A stretch of 64,000 bases of DNA. Origin: Bacteriovoracaceae bacterium (GTDB lineage: Bacteria > Bdellovibrionota > Bacteriovoracia > Bacteriovoracales > Bacteriovoracaceae). The translations under genes and the position numbers were made by a program. Under the pieces are notes generated by a model. It had not been told where the DNA came from. It searched no databases and saw only the letters and a list, made by a program, of their open reading frames with translations. This document shows, piece by piece, positions 42,751-53,287 of this stretch; the first letter of the stretch is position 1, and each line of letters starts with the position of its first letter. Where the stretch lies: assembly GCA_013141065.1 (NCBI GenBank), contig JABFRR010000001.1, forward strand, positions 124,001 through 188,000. Reading direction: 5' to 3'.

Positions 42751-43935
42751 ATGAATCAGACATTAGAAAAAAATCTCGCTTTTATGATTTATGGCTCGCT
42801 TATGGTTTTGGCCGTGGGCCTTCTTACCTCACCAACTATTTTGGCGCTTTCACACATTTTGATGATTGTTCCGATGATTTATTTTTTGCCGAAAGCTGAT
42901 TATAAAAATTATCCGAAAAGTGCTTGGGCCCTATTGGCCCTGGCCATTGTTTTGATTTTATCGGTTGTACTTAATCAGGACATTGCCCTTAAGGGTTATG
43001 CGCCACTATCTAAAATAAAGTATTTCCTCTTTGGCTTTTTGATGATCGCGCCCTACCAGTGGTACTTTAAAAAACACATGACGGAAAAAAAGATTTCATG
43101 GTTGTTATACGGATTTTGTGGGGCAACGACATTTGCGACAGTGGTGGGGATTTACTCAAAAATGAGGGGCTATAACCCGATCACAATGAGAAATGTAGAT
43201 GTGGTGAGAAACGCCGGATTTTTTGGGATAGTGATGAACTATGCTCACAACTTGGCTTTTTTTCTTATCATCATTACGGGGCTTGTGATCTTTAGAAAAC
43301 AAATTGCGAAATACATAAATTTAAATTTTCTGTATATTGTTTTAGGAATTAATCTCATTGGTCTATATTTGACTTACACTAGAGGGGCTTGGCTTGCTTA
43401 TTTGGTGGCGGTGCCGTTTTTCTTGTTAAAGAATAATAAAAAATATTTTGTAAGTGTATTGGTTGTACTGCTCATAATTGGCGGAGTCTTTTTTAAATTT
43501 GCAGGCGATGCGGTTATTCGACCTGACTCGGAAAGACAAAGAATTAGCCAGTGGCAAGCAGGGATAAAGGCGTTTAAGGAAAGACCGATTTTGGGGTATG
43601 GGTATTTGAATTTTGAGCTTCATTCGTATGATATAAAAAAGCGTTATGATTTGCCTGAGAAACATTTTGGTGGGCATGCGCATAGTAATTTGATTGAGAT
43701 GTTGGCCTGTGCGGGAGTTTTGGGTTTTGTTGCGTTTTTGAGTTGGGTGGGGTTTTGGTTTAAGGAAGTGAAAGGGAGACGGGATATTTTTGGGCTGGTA
43801 GGATTGCCTTTTATTGTTGTTTTCTTTGTCGGTGGATTAACTCAGTCGACGGTTTTGTTGGGGATTAATTTGTTTTTTGTGATGGGATTTTATTCGATAG
43901 AAATTGGTGAAAGTTGTGCTAAATTGACAGCTTGA
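42751..43935 (+). CDS. O-antigen ligase/polymerase family membrane protein (Wzy_C)
   Basis: A 394-residue protein with about ten membrane helices. Conserved periplasmic-loop motifs: LTYTRGAWLAYLVAV near 210 (the Arg of the WaaL/Wzy family) and GHAHSNLIEMLACAGVLG near 310 (the His-containing motif). It joins or extends lipid-linked glycans in the periplasm. It directly abuts the last R repeat, so its promoter must lie within array sequence or be absent. No neighbour reads in the same direction until 48003. Confidence 0.8.
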   Translation: MNQTLEKNLAFMIYGSLMVLAVGLLTSPTILALSHILMIVPMIYFLPKADYKNYPKSAWALLALAIVLILSVVLNQDIALKGYAPLSKIKYFLFGFLMIAPYQWYFKKHMTEKKISWLLYGFCGATTFATVVGIYSKMRGYNPITMRNVDVVRNAGFFGIVMNYAHNLAFFLIIITGLVIFRKQIAKYINLNFLYIVLGINLIGLYLTYTRGAWLAYLVAVPFFLLKNNKKYFVSVLVVLLIIGGVFFKFAGDAVIRPDSERQRISQWQAGIKAFKERPILGYGYLNFELHSYDIKKRYDLPEKHFGGHAHSNLIEMLACAGVLGFVAFLSWVGFWFKEVKGRRDIFGLVGLPFIVVFFVGGLTQSTVLLGINLFFVMGFYSIEIGESCAKLTA

Positions 43936-44112
43936 TCCAAGAACAAGCCAGGAGAGGTGATTTTTTTTCATATATTTACAGAAAGACCGTCTGACCATTG
44001 TTAAAGCGCGAATCCCACCACCTCTACCATAGCCTTTATTGAGGGTTATCTCCCCGAAATTATTCATGAGATTTTTTTAAAAATTAAGCGTTTGTCAAGT
44101 ATGTGCCACGGA
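43936..44112. other. Intergenic, no gene seen
   Basis: 177 bases between convergent genes. No clear hairpin terminator. One short T-run near 43962. Confidence 0.4.
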
Positions 44113-45447
44113 TTACACGTCTTCTTCATCGGAATTAATCGTGGGATTTAGTAGCTGATTGATTGAGCTGTATTTTGCAGGATCACTAGCAATTAACTGC
44201 TCCCAATCTTCTCTAGCATATTCTAGTAAGTGATTTGTTTTTGAAAACAATCTTTTCAAAATATGCTCAATGCTAAAATATTGCCTAATACTTGTATTAG
44301 AGGTTGAGCAAGTTATAATCTTTTTCAGATGAGAAACTCGAAAAAGATGAGCGTAGTCAAATAAGTACCAATTAGATATATTTTTTGTCTCATCATAGCT
44401 TGTCGAGCTACAAAATGAGTCAACAACTACTTCTGTAAATTCACTAACTACAAAATTTTGAAAAACATTTTTTTGCTTTGGCTTGGACAACAGGCTTAAG
44501 CCTTCTAATGTTGCATTTTTAATTTCTAAATTATTAAGATTTTTATAAAGAAATGCATCGAACATAATTCCTTCAGAATTATTTTTGATTGCAGTTGTAA
44601 TACTTATTTTGTTTTCGCTGGTGAATATGTTCCAAATTTCAGGGTCAAGTGGAATAACTTTCAAAATATGAACCAAAGTAAAAGTCTCATGAGTATTGAT
44701 ATACTTATTGATGCTATTTTTTACTGTAGAAATAGTCTCTTGTCTTTTACTTTTCATGAAGCACTCTAGTGCTGAAAAATATTTTACATCGAAGTGATTA
44801 GTATTATTTTGCTTTATAATCTCCTTCAATATCACTTTTACAGAGTTTGAAATAAAACTTTCCTTTGCTCTTGTAAGATATTTAGATTTAATGAATCTAT
44901 CAATTTCTTCAAAATTGGTAGGAAAGTTGGGACTATTTATATCATCTAAAAGACTTTGAACTGCTTTTTTGCCCTGAATTGGTTTTTGAGTAAGAACATA
45001 TAATAAAGAATGAACGATATGTGCTCTAACGAGCTCGGGCGAAGGTTGAAAGATTTCTTCATTAGGGTTGTAGGCAGGATGAGCACAAAGATGTCTATCC
45101 GTTCGAAGCTTTTCAAGAGAGTAAAATTCATGAAGAGAAATTAGTTCAAATCTTTTAGCATCATTCAATATGTCTGCTTCTATATTTAAAAAGGTCTTTG
45201 TGTCTTGAATTTGAATTGCAACATCTAATCTGCTAATTAATCTTTCCGCATCAGATTCATTAGCGGCAGCAAGTTCCCGAAGTTTTGAAATTATATCAAA
45301 TGTTAAAGAAATCCATGTGGAAACAATTGCAGATCTGAATGATCCCACACGATATGCATTTATTGCTTCTAGCATATATTGCTGCGAACTCTGATTTCTT
45401 ACTTTTAATAGTAAACTGTCCATGTCTGATAATAATAAATTTTCCAT
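44113..45447 (-). CDS. Large protein with N-terminal HEPN-like motif, defence candidate
   Basis: A 444-residue protein I do not recognise. The N-terminal 150 residues are helical (QYMLEAINAYRVGSFRSAI) and contain TDRHLCAHPAYNP, an R-x4-H motif as in HEPN ribonucleases. The long helical C-terminal part has no motif I can name. HEPN-plus-helical-repeat proteins are common in phage defence and RNA-decay islands. It stands alone and intact amid decayed genes, an argument for recent arrival. Confidence 0.5.
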   Translation of the reverse strand: MENLLLSDMDSLLLKVRNQSSQQYMLEAINAYRVGSFRSAIVSTWISLTFDIISKLRELAAANESDAERLISRLDVAIQIQDTKTFLNIEADILNDAKRFELISLHEFYSLEKLRTDRHLCAHPAYNPNEEIFQPSPELVRAHIVHSLLYVLTQKPIQGKKAVQSLLDDINSPNFPTNFEEIDRFIKSKYLTRAKESFISNSVKVILKEIIKQNNTNHFDVKYFSALECFMKSKRQETISTVKNSINKYINTHETFTLVHILKVIPLDPEIWNIFTSENKISITTAIKNNSEGIMFDAFLYKNLNNLEIKNATLEGLSLLSKPKQKNVFQNFVVSEFTEVVVDSFCSSTSYDETKNISNWYLFDYAHLFRVSHLKKIITCSTSNTSIRQYFSIEHILKRLFSKTNHLLEYAREDWEQLIASDPAKYSSINQLLNPTINSDEEDV

Positions 45448-45535
45448 ATATTCATATCGGGTTAAATAAAAAAAGATTGAGCCTGGTTTTTTCTAAGCTC
45501 AAAATAAGTTTCAAATCGATTAACTCAATTTCTTT

Positions 45536-45785
45536 TTATAGAAAATCTTTATCAAGATGTGTATAAATCAAAGTTGTCTGAATATCTTTATAGCCAAGTG
45601 ATTTCTGAAGAGTATAGATATTTTCCACTATTCATCATAAAGTTGATTGCAAATGTTTGCCTGTGCTTATTAAGGTAAATCACTTTTTAAAGAGCTAAAT
45701 CAATCTGAACCTTGCAAAAAACCTTTCGGCTACATGATTATAATCAAGATGACTTCCATCATTCTTGCAAAATACAAATGAATCA
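45536..45785 (-). pseudogene. Tyrosine recombinase/integrase remnant, C-terminal part
   Basis: Minus-strand pieces in shifting frames: SFVFCKNDGSHLDYNHVAER, then HRQTFAINFMMNSG (the catalytic H-x-x-R region, with Gln in place of Arg), then IYTLQKSLGYKDIQTTLIYT and HLDKDFL-stop with the catalytic Tyr. It has a stop after FFARFRLI and a frameshift after MMNSG. It follows on naturally from the fragment at 36804-37124. Confidence 0.78.
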
Positions 45786-45979
45786 CTTTTTTAAAGAGAT
45801 TTTTTATTATGCCCTTAACGGTGGTATTTATCGTAATGAAACGAGCATCAAGCAAATTCGTAGTCACTCTAAGGCTAATTCTGCCTAATCAGCGGCAACG
45901 CTGGTATTCTTGAACAAGTTTATGATGAAGATGGTTGCTGTATAAATATTGATGCTATTTTATAAATATAAAATTCATA
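45786..45979. other. Decayed sequence without an assignable gene
   Basis: Short plus-strand frames such as ISGNAGILEQVYDEDGCCIN near 45888-45965 hint at a further broken gene, but nothing can be named. Confidence 0.35.
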
Positions 45980-47330
45980 TTAAAAAAGAGGATTCCAATA
46001 CTTTTCCATTTTAGCTTCAATGTAAGAAATTTTGACAATAGATACATCTTTTGATTTCAAGCAGGTCGAGTTAACCGTCAATGAGCTTGGCAAATTCGGT
46101 ATCAACTTACTCGTTGAAGAAATTGCACCTAGGTAAACTACATTTCCTTCTACATTTTTAAAATCAAACCCAACTTGACGCCCTCCAGTGCTAACGTATG
46201 AGTCTTTGCAGCTCAGGAATTTCTTTTCAGTATAAGCTAGTTCAATTTTTATAAAAGTATTCGAAGTATTAGAAGGTGTAACTTTTGGTACATGGCAAGT
46301 GGACACTCCAGATTGCAATGCTTCAGGTACTGTCGTTTCGTACAGCACCCGAAATGGTATATTCTTAGGAAACATAATTTGGGGAAGTAAGTTGAAATGA
46401 GCATAAAGGGCTGCTAGAAATATAATTGTCGAAAAAAAAGAGAAAAATAAGAAATGGTTAAAATGATTTTTAAACGAGCTTGTGAGCGCGACTATACCAA
46501 AAGGAGTGAGGAGTATAAGAAGTGGTTCTAGGTTTTTCCAGCACTATAGAGAACATTATAAAGCGCAGGAATGACTTGTCCTGACTGCAAAATGTAAGCA
46601 AATCCTAGTGCGATGATAAGATATATTTTTTCTCTTATTGCCCAAATAAAACCGAAAAGAGAAAGGCTGAATTCAAGTGCTCTGATAATTTCTATTTTTA
46701 AATTTGTTTCAAGGGGAGTTAAAAAGCTAAACCAAGAAAATTTTGATAGTACCCAATGCGCAAGATCTTTTAACGGCATTTGGCGCAAATACTCTTTTGC
46801 TACAGAGGCTAATTTTTTGTCGGATTCTATAAAGTCGAGTTTTTCTATTTCTATTGATGAGTATGATCCGACACCGTATTGTAAATTAATTATAGGGGGC
46901 TCATACCCTCCAGTAAATAGGTTGGTACCATAAAAAAGAGTTGTCCCGATCCTGCGGCGATAGCTAGAAGATTATATTTAATTTTATTATGAGCAATATA
47001 GAGTAATGGCAATAATAAACCGAACATTATTGTTAATATAATCCTCGATATAGTTTTTTTTGTTTTTGTAGTTTTAGCATTTTCATTATTAAGGCCAAAA
47101 TCGGCAATGCAAAAATAGTGGGATATAGCCAAAATGGTCTTAAGAAAATTGAACTAGTCAATGCAAATGCGCAGAGAAATATGAGCCTTGAATAATTTTT
47201 AGCAATTTTTATGAGAGATCAGATAAATAGAAGACTGAAGAAAATGAAAGGTGCTTCGCTTAGTAGGCTTGGTATCCAGAAAATAACAATAGGAGAAAAG
47301 GTAAGTAAAAGTATTCAGCATCCGGGGAAA
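45980..47330 (-). pseudogene. Multi-spanning membrane glycosyltransferase-like gene, broken
   Basis: At least three minus-strand frames belong together. An upstream piece (about 47330-46890) has hydrophobic segments and ends AIAAGSGQLFF. It continues as GTNLFTGGYEPPIINLQYGV and EYLRQMPLKDLAHWVLSKF to 46528. Another frame, LAALYAHFNLLPQIMFPKNI, carries it to 45980. The TNLF-T-G region and the K-E-Y-L...W-V-L-S-K-F loop resemble ArnT/GT39-type enzymes. Several indels; not functional. Confidence 0.6.
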
Positions 47331-48002
47331 AAAACGGTGTTTGTAAATATTTAATAGCCTTGTAGAGATATATACAAATAATTATAATTAAAAAATAATT
47401 ATAAAAACTTTCAATTTTTTTTTGCTTTTTGGATTAAGTAATTTATTTTCATGTCATACTGTTTGAAAGATTGTATTATCAGTTAAAGGCAATTGTGCGA
47501 ATCCCTGCTGGTATGTCCAGATTAATCATTAGATACTCAATCAAGCTCCTTCATGCCAAGGGCTTTAAAATAACTTAAATTCAGTGTTTAAATTAATGAT
47601 AGAAGGTTGTTACTAATAATTTCAGTATATTTTTTAAGAATATTGCTTAAGACATATCAAGGCTTTAAAATTATTAAAACAACTATGACGCCATGGGAAT
47701 CTTGGTGACATTCTTACATCTGTAAGCACTGCGTACTTAGGTGTTTAGTTTATGATCGTCAATTTAATATATTCCAAATTGATAAGTGTCCAACATGCGG
47801 AAATAAAAAAATTTGAACGATATAATAAAGAATAGCAATGTGTCGAGTTACATTGATTTAATCGATTTGGTTATTCCTTTCCATGTAAATTAATAAATAG
47901 GTTAATTTATCAGTGAAAGCATGTTTTGAAAGACTATATTTTCTTTTCATTTTAAATGACAGAGCTTAAGATGCCTAGCTAGTAAATCAAAATAGGATCC
48001 CA
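47331..48002. other. Intergenic decay before the polysaccharide operon
   Basis: 672 bases with no intact gene. A plus-strand stretch near 47690-47815 reads KHCVLRCLVYDRQFNIFQID then KCPTCGNKKI, a zinc-ribbon-like tail of a lost gene. No confident promoter for the operon at 48003; the RBS-like AATAGGATCCCA is weak. Confidence 0.4.
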
Positions 48003-49049
48003 ATGAAAGTTGCATTAATTACAGGTATTACTGGTCAAGACGGAGCATATCTTGCAGAACTTTTACTGTCGAAGGGCTATGAAGTTCACGGAATAAAAAG
48101 ACGCTCTTCCCTTATCAACACAGAAAGAATTGATCATCTTTATCAAGACCCGCATGAAAAAAATGTTAAATTCAAGCTTCATTATGGAGATCTTTCTGAT
48201 TCAACAAATATTATAAGAATCGTTCAAGAGGTTCAGCCAGATGAGATTTACAATCTTGGCGCAATGTCTCACGTCCAAGTTAGTTTTGATTCACCAGAAT
48301 ACACTGCAAACGTAGACGGCTTAGGAACTCTAAGAATTTTAGAAGCAGTTCGAATTTTAGGTCTAGTAAAAAAGACTAAGATTTACCAAGCATCGACTTC
48401 AGAGCTTTATGGCTTAGTTCAAGAGGTTCCACAAAGAGAGTCAACTCCCTTTTATCCTCGTTCACCTTATGCGGTGGCTAAGATGTATGGGTATTGGATC
48501 ACTGTTAATTACCGCGAAGCTTATGACATGTTTGCTTGCAATGGAATTTTATTTAATCACGAATCTCCAATCAGAGGAGAAACTTTTGTAACAAGAAAAA
48601 TTACCAGAGCAGTTGCGCAAATTTATCTGGGGCAGCAAGAAAAATTATATCTTGGTAACCTTGGCGCCAAGAGGGATTGGGGGCATGCGCAAGACTACGT
48701 TGAAGCAATGTGGCTTATGCTGCAGCAAGACAAGCCAGAAGATTTTGTTATCGCTACAGGTGTTACAACAACTGTAAGGGAATTTGTTCGCTTGGCTTTC
48801 GCTGAACTTGGAATTGAAATTGAGTTCAAGGGAATAGGAGTCGAGGAAATTGGCTTTGATAAAAAAACAGGTAAAGAAATTGTTTTTGTAGACCCAGAGT
48901 ACTTCAGGCCAACCGAAGTTGAGCTTCTTATTGGGGATCCTGCAAAGGCAAACTCAAAGCTTGGGTGGAAGCCGAAGCACGATTTAAGCAGTCTTGTAAA
49001 AGATATGGTTAGAAGCGATTTAGAATTATTTAAGAGAAAAAATGCTTAA
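48003..49049 (+). CDS. gmd: GDP-mannose 4,6-dehydratase
   Basis: A 348-residue protein. Rossmann motif [11 protein letters not shown] near 8; [11 protein letters not shown] near 26; ASTSELYG near 125; [14 protein letters not shown] near 150 with the catalytic Tyr-x3-Lys; [16 protein letters not shown] near 180. It converts GDP-D-mannose to GDP-4-keto-6-deoxymannose, feeding Fcl at 53284 (GDP-L-fucose) and the reductase-like protein at 50156. First gene of a long operon. Related broken copies lie in the cassette array (33572, 42540). Confidence 0.93.
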   Translation: MKVALITGITGQDGAYLAELLLSKGYEVHGIKRRSSLINTERIDHLYQDPHEKNVKFKLHYGDLSDSTNIIRIVQEVQPDEIYNLGAMSHVQVSFDSPEYTANVDGLGTLRILEAVRILGLVKKTKIYQASTSELYGLVQEVPQRESTPFYPRSPYAVAKMYGYWITVNYREAYDMFACNGILFNHESPIRGETFVTRKITRAVAQIYLGQQEKLYLGNLGAKRDWGHAQDYVEAMWLMLQQDKPEDFVIATGVTTTVREFVRLAFAELGIEIEFKGIGVEEIGFDKKTGKEIVFVDPEYFRPTEVELLIGDPAKANSKLGWKPKHDLSSLVKDMVRSDLELFKRKNA

Positions 49050-49067
49050 TCATTCTATGAGTATCTA

Positions 49068-50159
49068 ATGAAGATTTGTTATGACCACCAAATTTTTTTA
49101 ATCCAAAAGTATGGTGGTATATCGCGGTATTTCGCCGAGCTAGCGAAAAACATGGTTCTTCAAAACAATGAAGTTAATATTTTGGCTCCGATTTACACTA
49201 ATAGCTATCTTCACAATCTTGAAGTTGAAAAATTAAAAATACATGGATTATTTTGTAATGAAATTCCCAAGGGAAAACGCTACCTCATGAGGTTCAATGA
49301 GCTCTACGGTAGTCTATACATGAAAAATCATGCCTATGATGTCTTTCATGAAACTTATTATTCAGCCCAAAAAATTGCTCCAAAAAATCAGGCAGTGTGC
49401 ATTACTGTGTATGATATGATTCATGAGAAGTTTCCAGCGTTTTTTGTAGACTCTGCCAATGTGACTGCAATCAAAAAGCATGCAATCGAAAGAGCAGATA
49501 AAGTTATAGCCATTTCTCATCAGACAAAAAAAGACCTTGTAGAGATATTCAATATCGACGATAAAAAAATTGATGTAATTCACTTGGGCCAGTCTCAGAG
49601 TATTGTGAGTCTCGATAAGACTAAAGTTGATAAAGACTATGTTCTATATGTGGGTGATCGTGGCACTTATAAAAACTTTGAAAGAGTTTTAGAGGTTTTT
49701 CATACAAGTTCAAAATTAAAGAACGATTTTGCATTAATCTTCTTTGGCGGTGGAAAGCTTAGTGAGCGCGAAAAGCAATTAATTGCCACTTATCATCTAG
49801 AAGATGCCGTTAAGCAAGTTGTCGGAGACGACAGGAATTTGATGTCTTTATACAGAAATGCAACATGTTTTGTATACCCATCTCTCTATGAGGGGTTTGG
49901 TCTCCCTCCTTTGGAGGCGATGGCCAATCTCTGTGCTTGTGCTGTTTCAAACACGAGTTCAATTCCTGAAGTGTGTGGGGATGCTGCCGTTTATTTCGAT
50001 CCTTACTCGGTTGAGGATATGAAACTAGCAATTGAAAGCATTTGTTATGATTCAAGTTTAAGAAATAGTTTAATTGAACGTGGCACTGACCAGTTGAAGA
50101 AATTCTCATGGGAGAAATGCGCAATGGAAACACTTGCAACTTATGAGAGGATGTTGTGA
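49068..50159 (+). CDS. GT4-family glycosyltransferase (mannosyltransferase-like)
   Basis: A 363-residue GT-B protein: QKYGGISRYFAELAKNM near 11, then ITVYDMIHEKFPAFF, KVIAISHQTKKDLVEIFNI near 145, LYVGDRGTYKNFERVLEVF near 193, and the C-terminal nucleotide-binding FVYPSLYEGFGLPPLEAMA with E-x7-E near 262. Close in pattern to WbaZ/MtfB-type mannosyltransferases. It overlaps the next gene by four bases. Confidence 0.85.
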   Translation: MKICYDHQIFLIQKYGGISRYFAELAKNMVLQNNEVNILAPIYTNSYLHNLEVEKLKIHGLFCNEIPKGKRYLMRFNELYGSLYMKNHAYDVFHETYYSAQKIAPKNQAVCITVYDMIHEKFPAFFVDSANVTAIKKHAIERADKVIAISHQTKKDLVEIFNIDDKKIDVIHLGQSQSIVSLDKTKVDKDYVLYVGDRGTYKNFERVLEVFHTSSKLKNDFALIFFGGGKLSEREKQLIATYHLEDAVKQVVGDDRNLMSLYRNATCFVYPSLYEGFGLPPLEAMANLCACAVSNTSSIPEVCGDAAVYFDPYSVEDMKLAIESICYDSSLRNSLIERGTDQLKKFSWEKCAMETLATYERML

Positions 50160-51130
50160 AAAAAACAGCACTAATTTCTGGTATTTCTGGCCAAGATGGA
50201 GCTTTTCTCGCTCGCATACTTTTAGATAATGGTTACCATGTTGTGGGAACTTCTCGAGATGTAAGTCGTGCTAATTTTGATTCATTAAGAAAATTAAATA
50301 TACTAGATTTGGTAGAGCTCGTGTCTCTATCGCCAATTGATTTAATGGGTGTGATCAACACCATAAAAAAATACCAGCCCTCAGAAATTTATAATCTTTC
50401 TGGACAGTCTTCGGTGAGCGTATCTTTTGCTCAACCTCATAGCACGATGGAAAGCATTATCATGGGAACATTGAATTTTTTAGAGGCTATTAGATTTTCA
50501 AATAATGCGATTAAATTTTACAATGCAGGCTCGAGCGAGATGTTTGGCTCTGCAGCTGAAAGAGTAAATGAAAAGACACGATTAGCGCCAAGAAGTCCTT
50601 ATGCCGTAGCCAAAGCTGCAAGTTTTTTTGAAGTAGCTAATTATCGTGAAGCTTATAGTCTTTTTGCCACGACTGGAATTTTATTTAATCACGAGTCACC
50701 TTTTAGAGGTGACAATTTTGTAACCAAAAAGATTATTCATGGAGCAGTTGCAATCGCGAATGGGCAAAAAAAAGATAAATTGGAATTAGGTAATATCTCA
50801 ATTAAGCGCGATTGGGGATGGGCACCTGAATATATGACGGCTGTTTGGAAAATGTTACAGCTTGATAAACCACATGATCTAATTATTGCGACAGGGGAAA
50901 CTCATTCGCTAGAAAATTTTTTAGAAATGGCTTTTGGATACTTTAATCTTAGCTGGAAAGATCATGTAATATTAAACGATTCACTTAAGAGACCAAGTGA
51001 TCTCGATGCCATCTTTGCCGATCCTGGTGAAGCTGAGCGAGTCTTGAAGTGGAAATCAAAAATAAAACTCAATGCTATTGTTAAAAACATGATTGAGTAT
51101 GAAATTGATGGAAAGTTTTCTCTAGTCTAA
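50156..51130 (+). CDS. Gmd/Rmd-like NDP-sugar dehydratase or reductase
   Basis: A 324-residue SDR: ISGISGQDGAFLARILLDNG at the N-terminus, SGQSSVSVSFAQP near 84, NAGSSEMFGSA near 124, [20 protein letters not shown] near 145, NHESPFRGDNFVTKKI near 180. It is closer to Gmd than to Fcl but lacks the KRRSS segment that binds NADP in Gmd (here it is RDVSRAN). It may reduce the 4-keto sugar to GDP-D-rhamnose (Rmd) or act on a different NDP-sugar. Confidence 0.75.
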   Translation: MKKTALISGISGQDGAFLARILLDNGYHVVGTSRDVSRANFDSLRKLNILDLVELVSLSPIDLMGVINTIKKYQPSEIYNLSGQSSVSVSFAQPHSTMESIIMGTLNFLEAIRFSNNAIKFYNAGSSEMFGSAAERVNEKTRLAPRSPYAVAKAASFFEVANYREAYSLFATTGILFNHESPFRGDNFVTKKIIHGAVAIANGQKKDKLELGNISIKRDWGWAPEYMTAVWKMLQLDKPHDLIIATGETHSLENFLEMAFGYFNLSWKDHVILNDSLKRPSDLDAIFADPGEAERVLKWKSKIKLNAIVKNMIEYEIDGKFSLV

Positions 51131-51146
51131 ATTTTAGGGGAATAAA

Positions 51147-51965
51147 ATGTTACCAGAGTGGAAATATAATCAACTAGCAAGATACAAACTATTTCGCGAT
51201 AAAGTCGTTGCTAAAATTTTAAAAAATCCAAGAATAAACTTGTTAGAAAATAGAGTGGAAGTTTTTACTTCTCTATCAAAAATTGTAGATGATGCCATTG
51301 GTTTTTATGGGCTTTCTATAGAAGAATTTTTTCAGAATGTTAGCAAATGGGAAGAGACTGAAACGGCTCTTTTTAACAATGCTGAAACATTAAAAATTTT
51401 TTATGAATCATGGAATGATGAAGCTTCTATTCAGAATGTGTGTGCAAATATAGTTAATCAACTAATCTGGTTTGAAAATTATAATGTTTGCAGTGAGTTC
51501 ACATTGCATGCTGAAAAAATCATTGATTACGGTTGCGGAACGGGAAGCTTGTCTTTGGCGCTCGCTCAAAACAATAAAATAAAGAACGAACTTGTTCTTT
51601 TAGATGTTCCCAATGATGTAAGTATTTTTAGAGATCATATTATCAAAAAATACGGAATGCCTAATGTTTCGAATGGTAATATTCTAGAATATAAGACTGA
51701 CAAACAAGCTGATTTGATTATGTGCCTAGATGTCCTGGAGCACTTAGAAGAGTCTTCATCTATTTTCATTAACCAACTTTCTCCTTTGTTAAAAAAAGGT
51801 GGATTGGCCATCTTGCGTGCTCCTTGGAGAGGTCAATTAACTCATATTGATCAAGCAGCAGATGATTTTTACCTTAATGGTGGAAAAAAATTCTTAACTG
51901 AAAACTACGAAGAAGTTTATCGATTTGGAAACTATGATATTTGTGCTGTTTACAGAAAGCGTTAA
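51147..51965 (+). CDS. SAM-dependent methyltransferase
   Basis: A 272-residue class I methyltransferase: IIDYGCGTGSLSLALAQ near 127 (SAM-binding motif I), ELVLLDVPND near 148, DLIMCLDVLEHLEE near 189, LLKKGGLAILRAPWRG near 212. Probably methylates a sugar or lipid-linked glycan. The N-terminal 120 residues are not recognised. Confidence 0.75.
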   Translation: MLPEWKYNQLARYKLFRDKVVAKILKNPRINLLENRVEVFTSLSKIVDDAIGFYGLSIEEFFQNVSKWEETETALFNNAETLKIFYESWNDEASIQNVCANIVNQLIWFENYNVCSEFTLHAEKIIDYGCGTGSLSLALAQNNKIKNELVLLDVPNDVSIFRDHIIKKYGMPNVSNGNILEYKTDKQADLIMCLDVLEHLEESSSIFINQLSPLLKKGGLAILRAPWRGQLTHIDQAADDFYLNGGKKFLTENYEEVYRFGNYDICAVYRKR

Positions 51966-51979
51966 TTAGGGAAATTAAA

Positions 51980-53287
51980 TTGCTCAAAATTGTAAAAAAA
52001 TTAAAATCACATGCAGGTGCCAGGAGATATGGTACTAATACTTTATGGGGATTTTTAGAACAATTTCTTAGAATGTTTTCAGGATTATTCTTAGGGATTT
52101 GGGTTGCACGCCATTTAGGGCCGAGTGACTCTGGGTTAATTAGCTACACTGTGGCCTTTGTTTCTTTATTCGGTGGTCTCTCTAAGCTTGGAATGGATTC
52201 AATCATTATTAAGCATATCGTAAAGACACCTCAACGCTCAAACTATATTCTAGGAACGGCATTTAATTTAAAATTTTTTACAGCGCTTGCGCTTACCTTG
52301 ATCGTTTTTTTGTATTATGTGCTTTTTGGAAAATTTAATATCGAAGGAGTTTCAGTCTGTATTGTTATGCTGACTCTTCTTTTTCAATCTATTGAAGTCG
52401 TCGATTTTTATTTTCAAGCGAAAGTTCAATCTAAATATGTGACGATTTGTAAAATTACTCAGTTGATTATAAGCTCAGCTTTGAAATTGTATTTTTTACT
52501 TCAAGATTATTCGGTTATTTATTTCGTCGTCTTACTGTTGATTGATCAGATCACCTTAAGCATCTCTCTTTGGTATTCTTATAAAAAAATGCATGGAGGA
52601 GTCTTTTTCTTTTCTTTTGATAAGGCAGTGGCCAAAGAACTTTTGAAAGAAAGCTGGCCGTTGATTCTTACGACATTGCTAATCACTATTTATATGAGAA
52701 TTGATCAAGTTATAATTAAGATGATGCTCTCAGACGCAGAAGTAGGGATTTATTCTGTCGCAGTAAAGCTCAGTGAAGTAGCTTATTTCGTTCCTGCCAT
52801 TATTGCTTCTTCTGTTTTTCCGGCTATCGTGAACGCTAAAGAAAGTGATGAGAAACTTTTTTATGGAAGAGTGTCGAATCTATATTTTTTATTTTTTTGG
52901 TTAGCGTTATTTTGCTATGCCCCTCTGCTGTTTTTTAGCAAAGAAATTGTCTTATTATTATACGGAAAAGAATTTGTAGGAGCTGCACCTTCACTAGTTA
53001 TATTGAGTTTAGCTAGTATTGTTGTCTTTACTTCTTTTGTGACAACTCAACTAGTTATCGTAAATGCGCAACAAAAAAGATCTTCTATCGCAACTGGAAT
53101 AGGTGCGCTTATGAATGTTTTATTCAACTTAATCCTTATCCCTAAATTTGGTATTTTAGGATCGGCTTATGCTACACTGATAGCATATGTTTTCTCGTCA
53201 TTTGTTGTTCCGGTGTATTTTAGAATAGACAAAAATTATCCCAAAATTTTATTTTTAAGCATATTTAAGTTAGGTGAGATCAAATGA
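51980..53287 (+). CDS. Wzx-type polysaccharide flippase
   Basis: A 435-residue MATE/MOP-fold protein with 12 or more membrane helices: [40 protein letters not shown] near 42, then [12 protein letters not shown]. The start is set at TTG 51980 (AGGGA upstream) rather than the frame beginning at 51941 inside the previous gene. It flips undecaprenyl-linked repeat units to the periplasm for the Wzy-type polymerases at 42751 or 62343. Confidence 0.85.
   Translation: MLKIVKKLKSHAGARRYGTNTLWGFLEQFLRMFSGLFLGIWVARHLGPSDSGLISYTVAFVSLFGGLSKLGMDSIIIKHIVKTPQRSNYILGTAFNLKFFTALALTLIVFLYYVLFGKFNIEGVSVCIVMLTLLFQSIEVVDFYFQAKVQSKYVTICKITQLIISSALKLYFLLQDYSVIYFVVLLLIDQITLSISLWYSYKKMHGGVFFFSFDKAVAKELLKESWPLILTTLLITIYMRIDQVIIKMMLSDAEVGIYSVAVKLSEVAYFVPAIIASSVFPAIVNAKESDEKLFYGRVSNLYFLFFWLALFCYAPLLFFSKEIVLLLYGKEFVGAAPSLVILSLASIVVFTSFVTTQLVIVNAQQKRSSIATGIGALMNVLFNLILIPKFGILGSAYATLIAYVFSSFVVPVYFRIDKNYPKILFLSIFKLGEIK

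Noticed and set aside
45339-45566. Small plus-strand frame opposite the HEPN-motif gene start
   Set aside because: It overlaps the start of the real minus-strand gene and the recombinase remnant, with no RBS or recognisable product.
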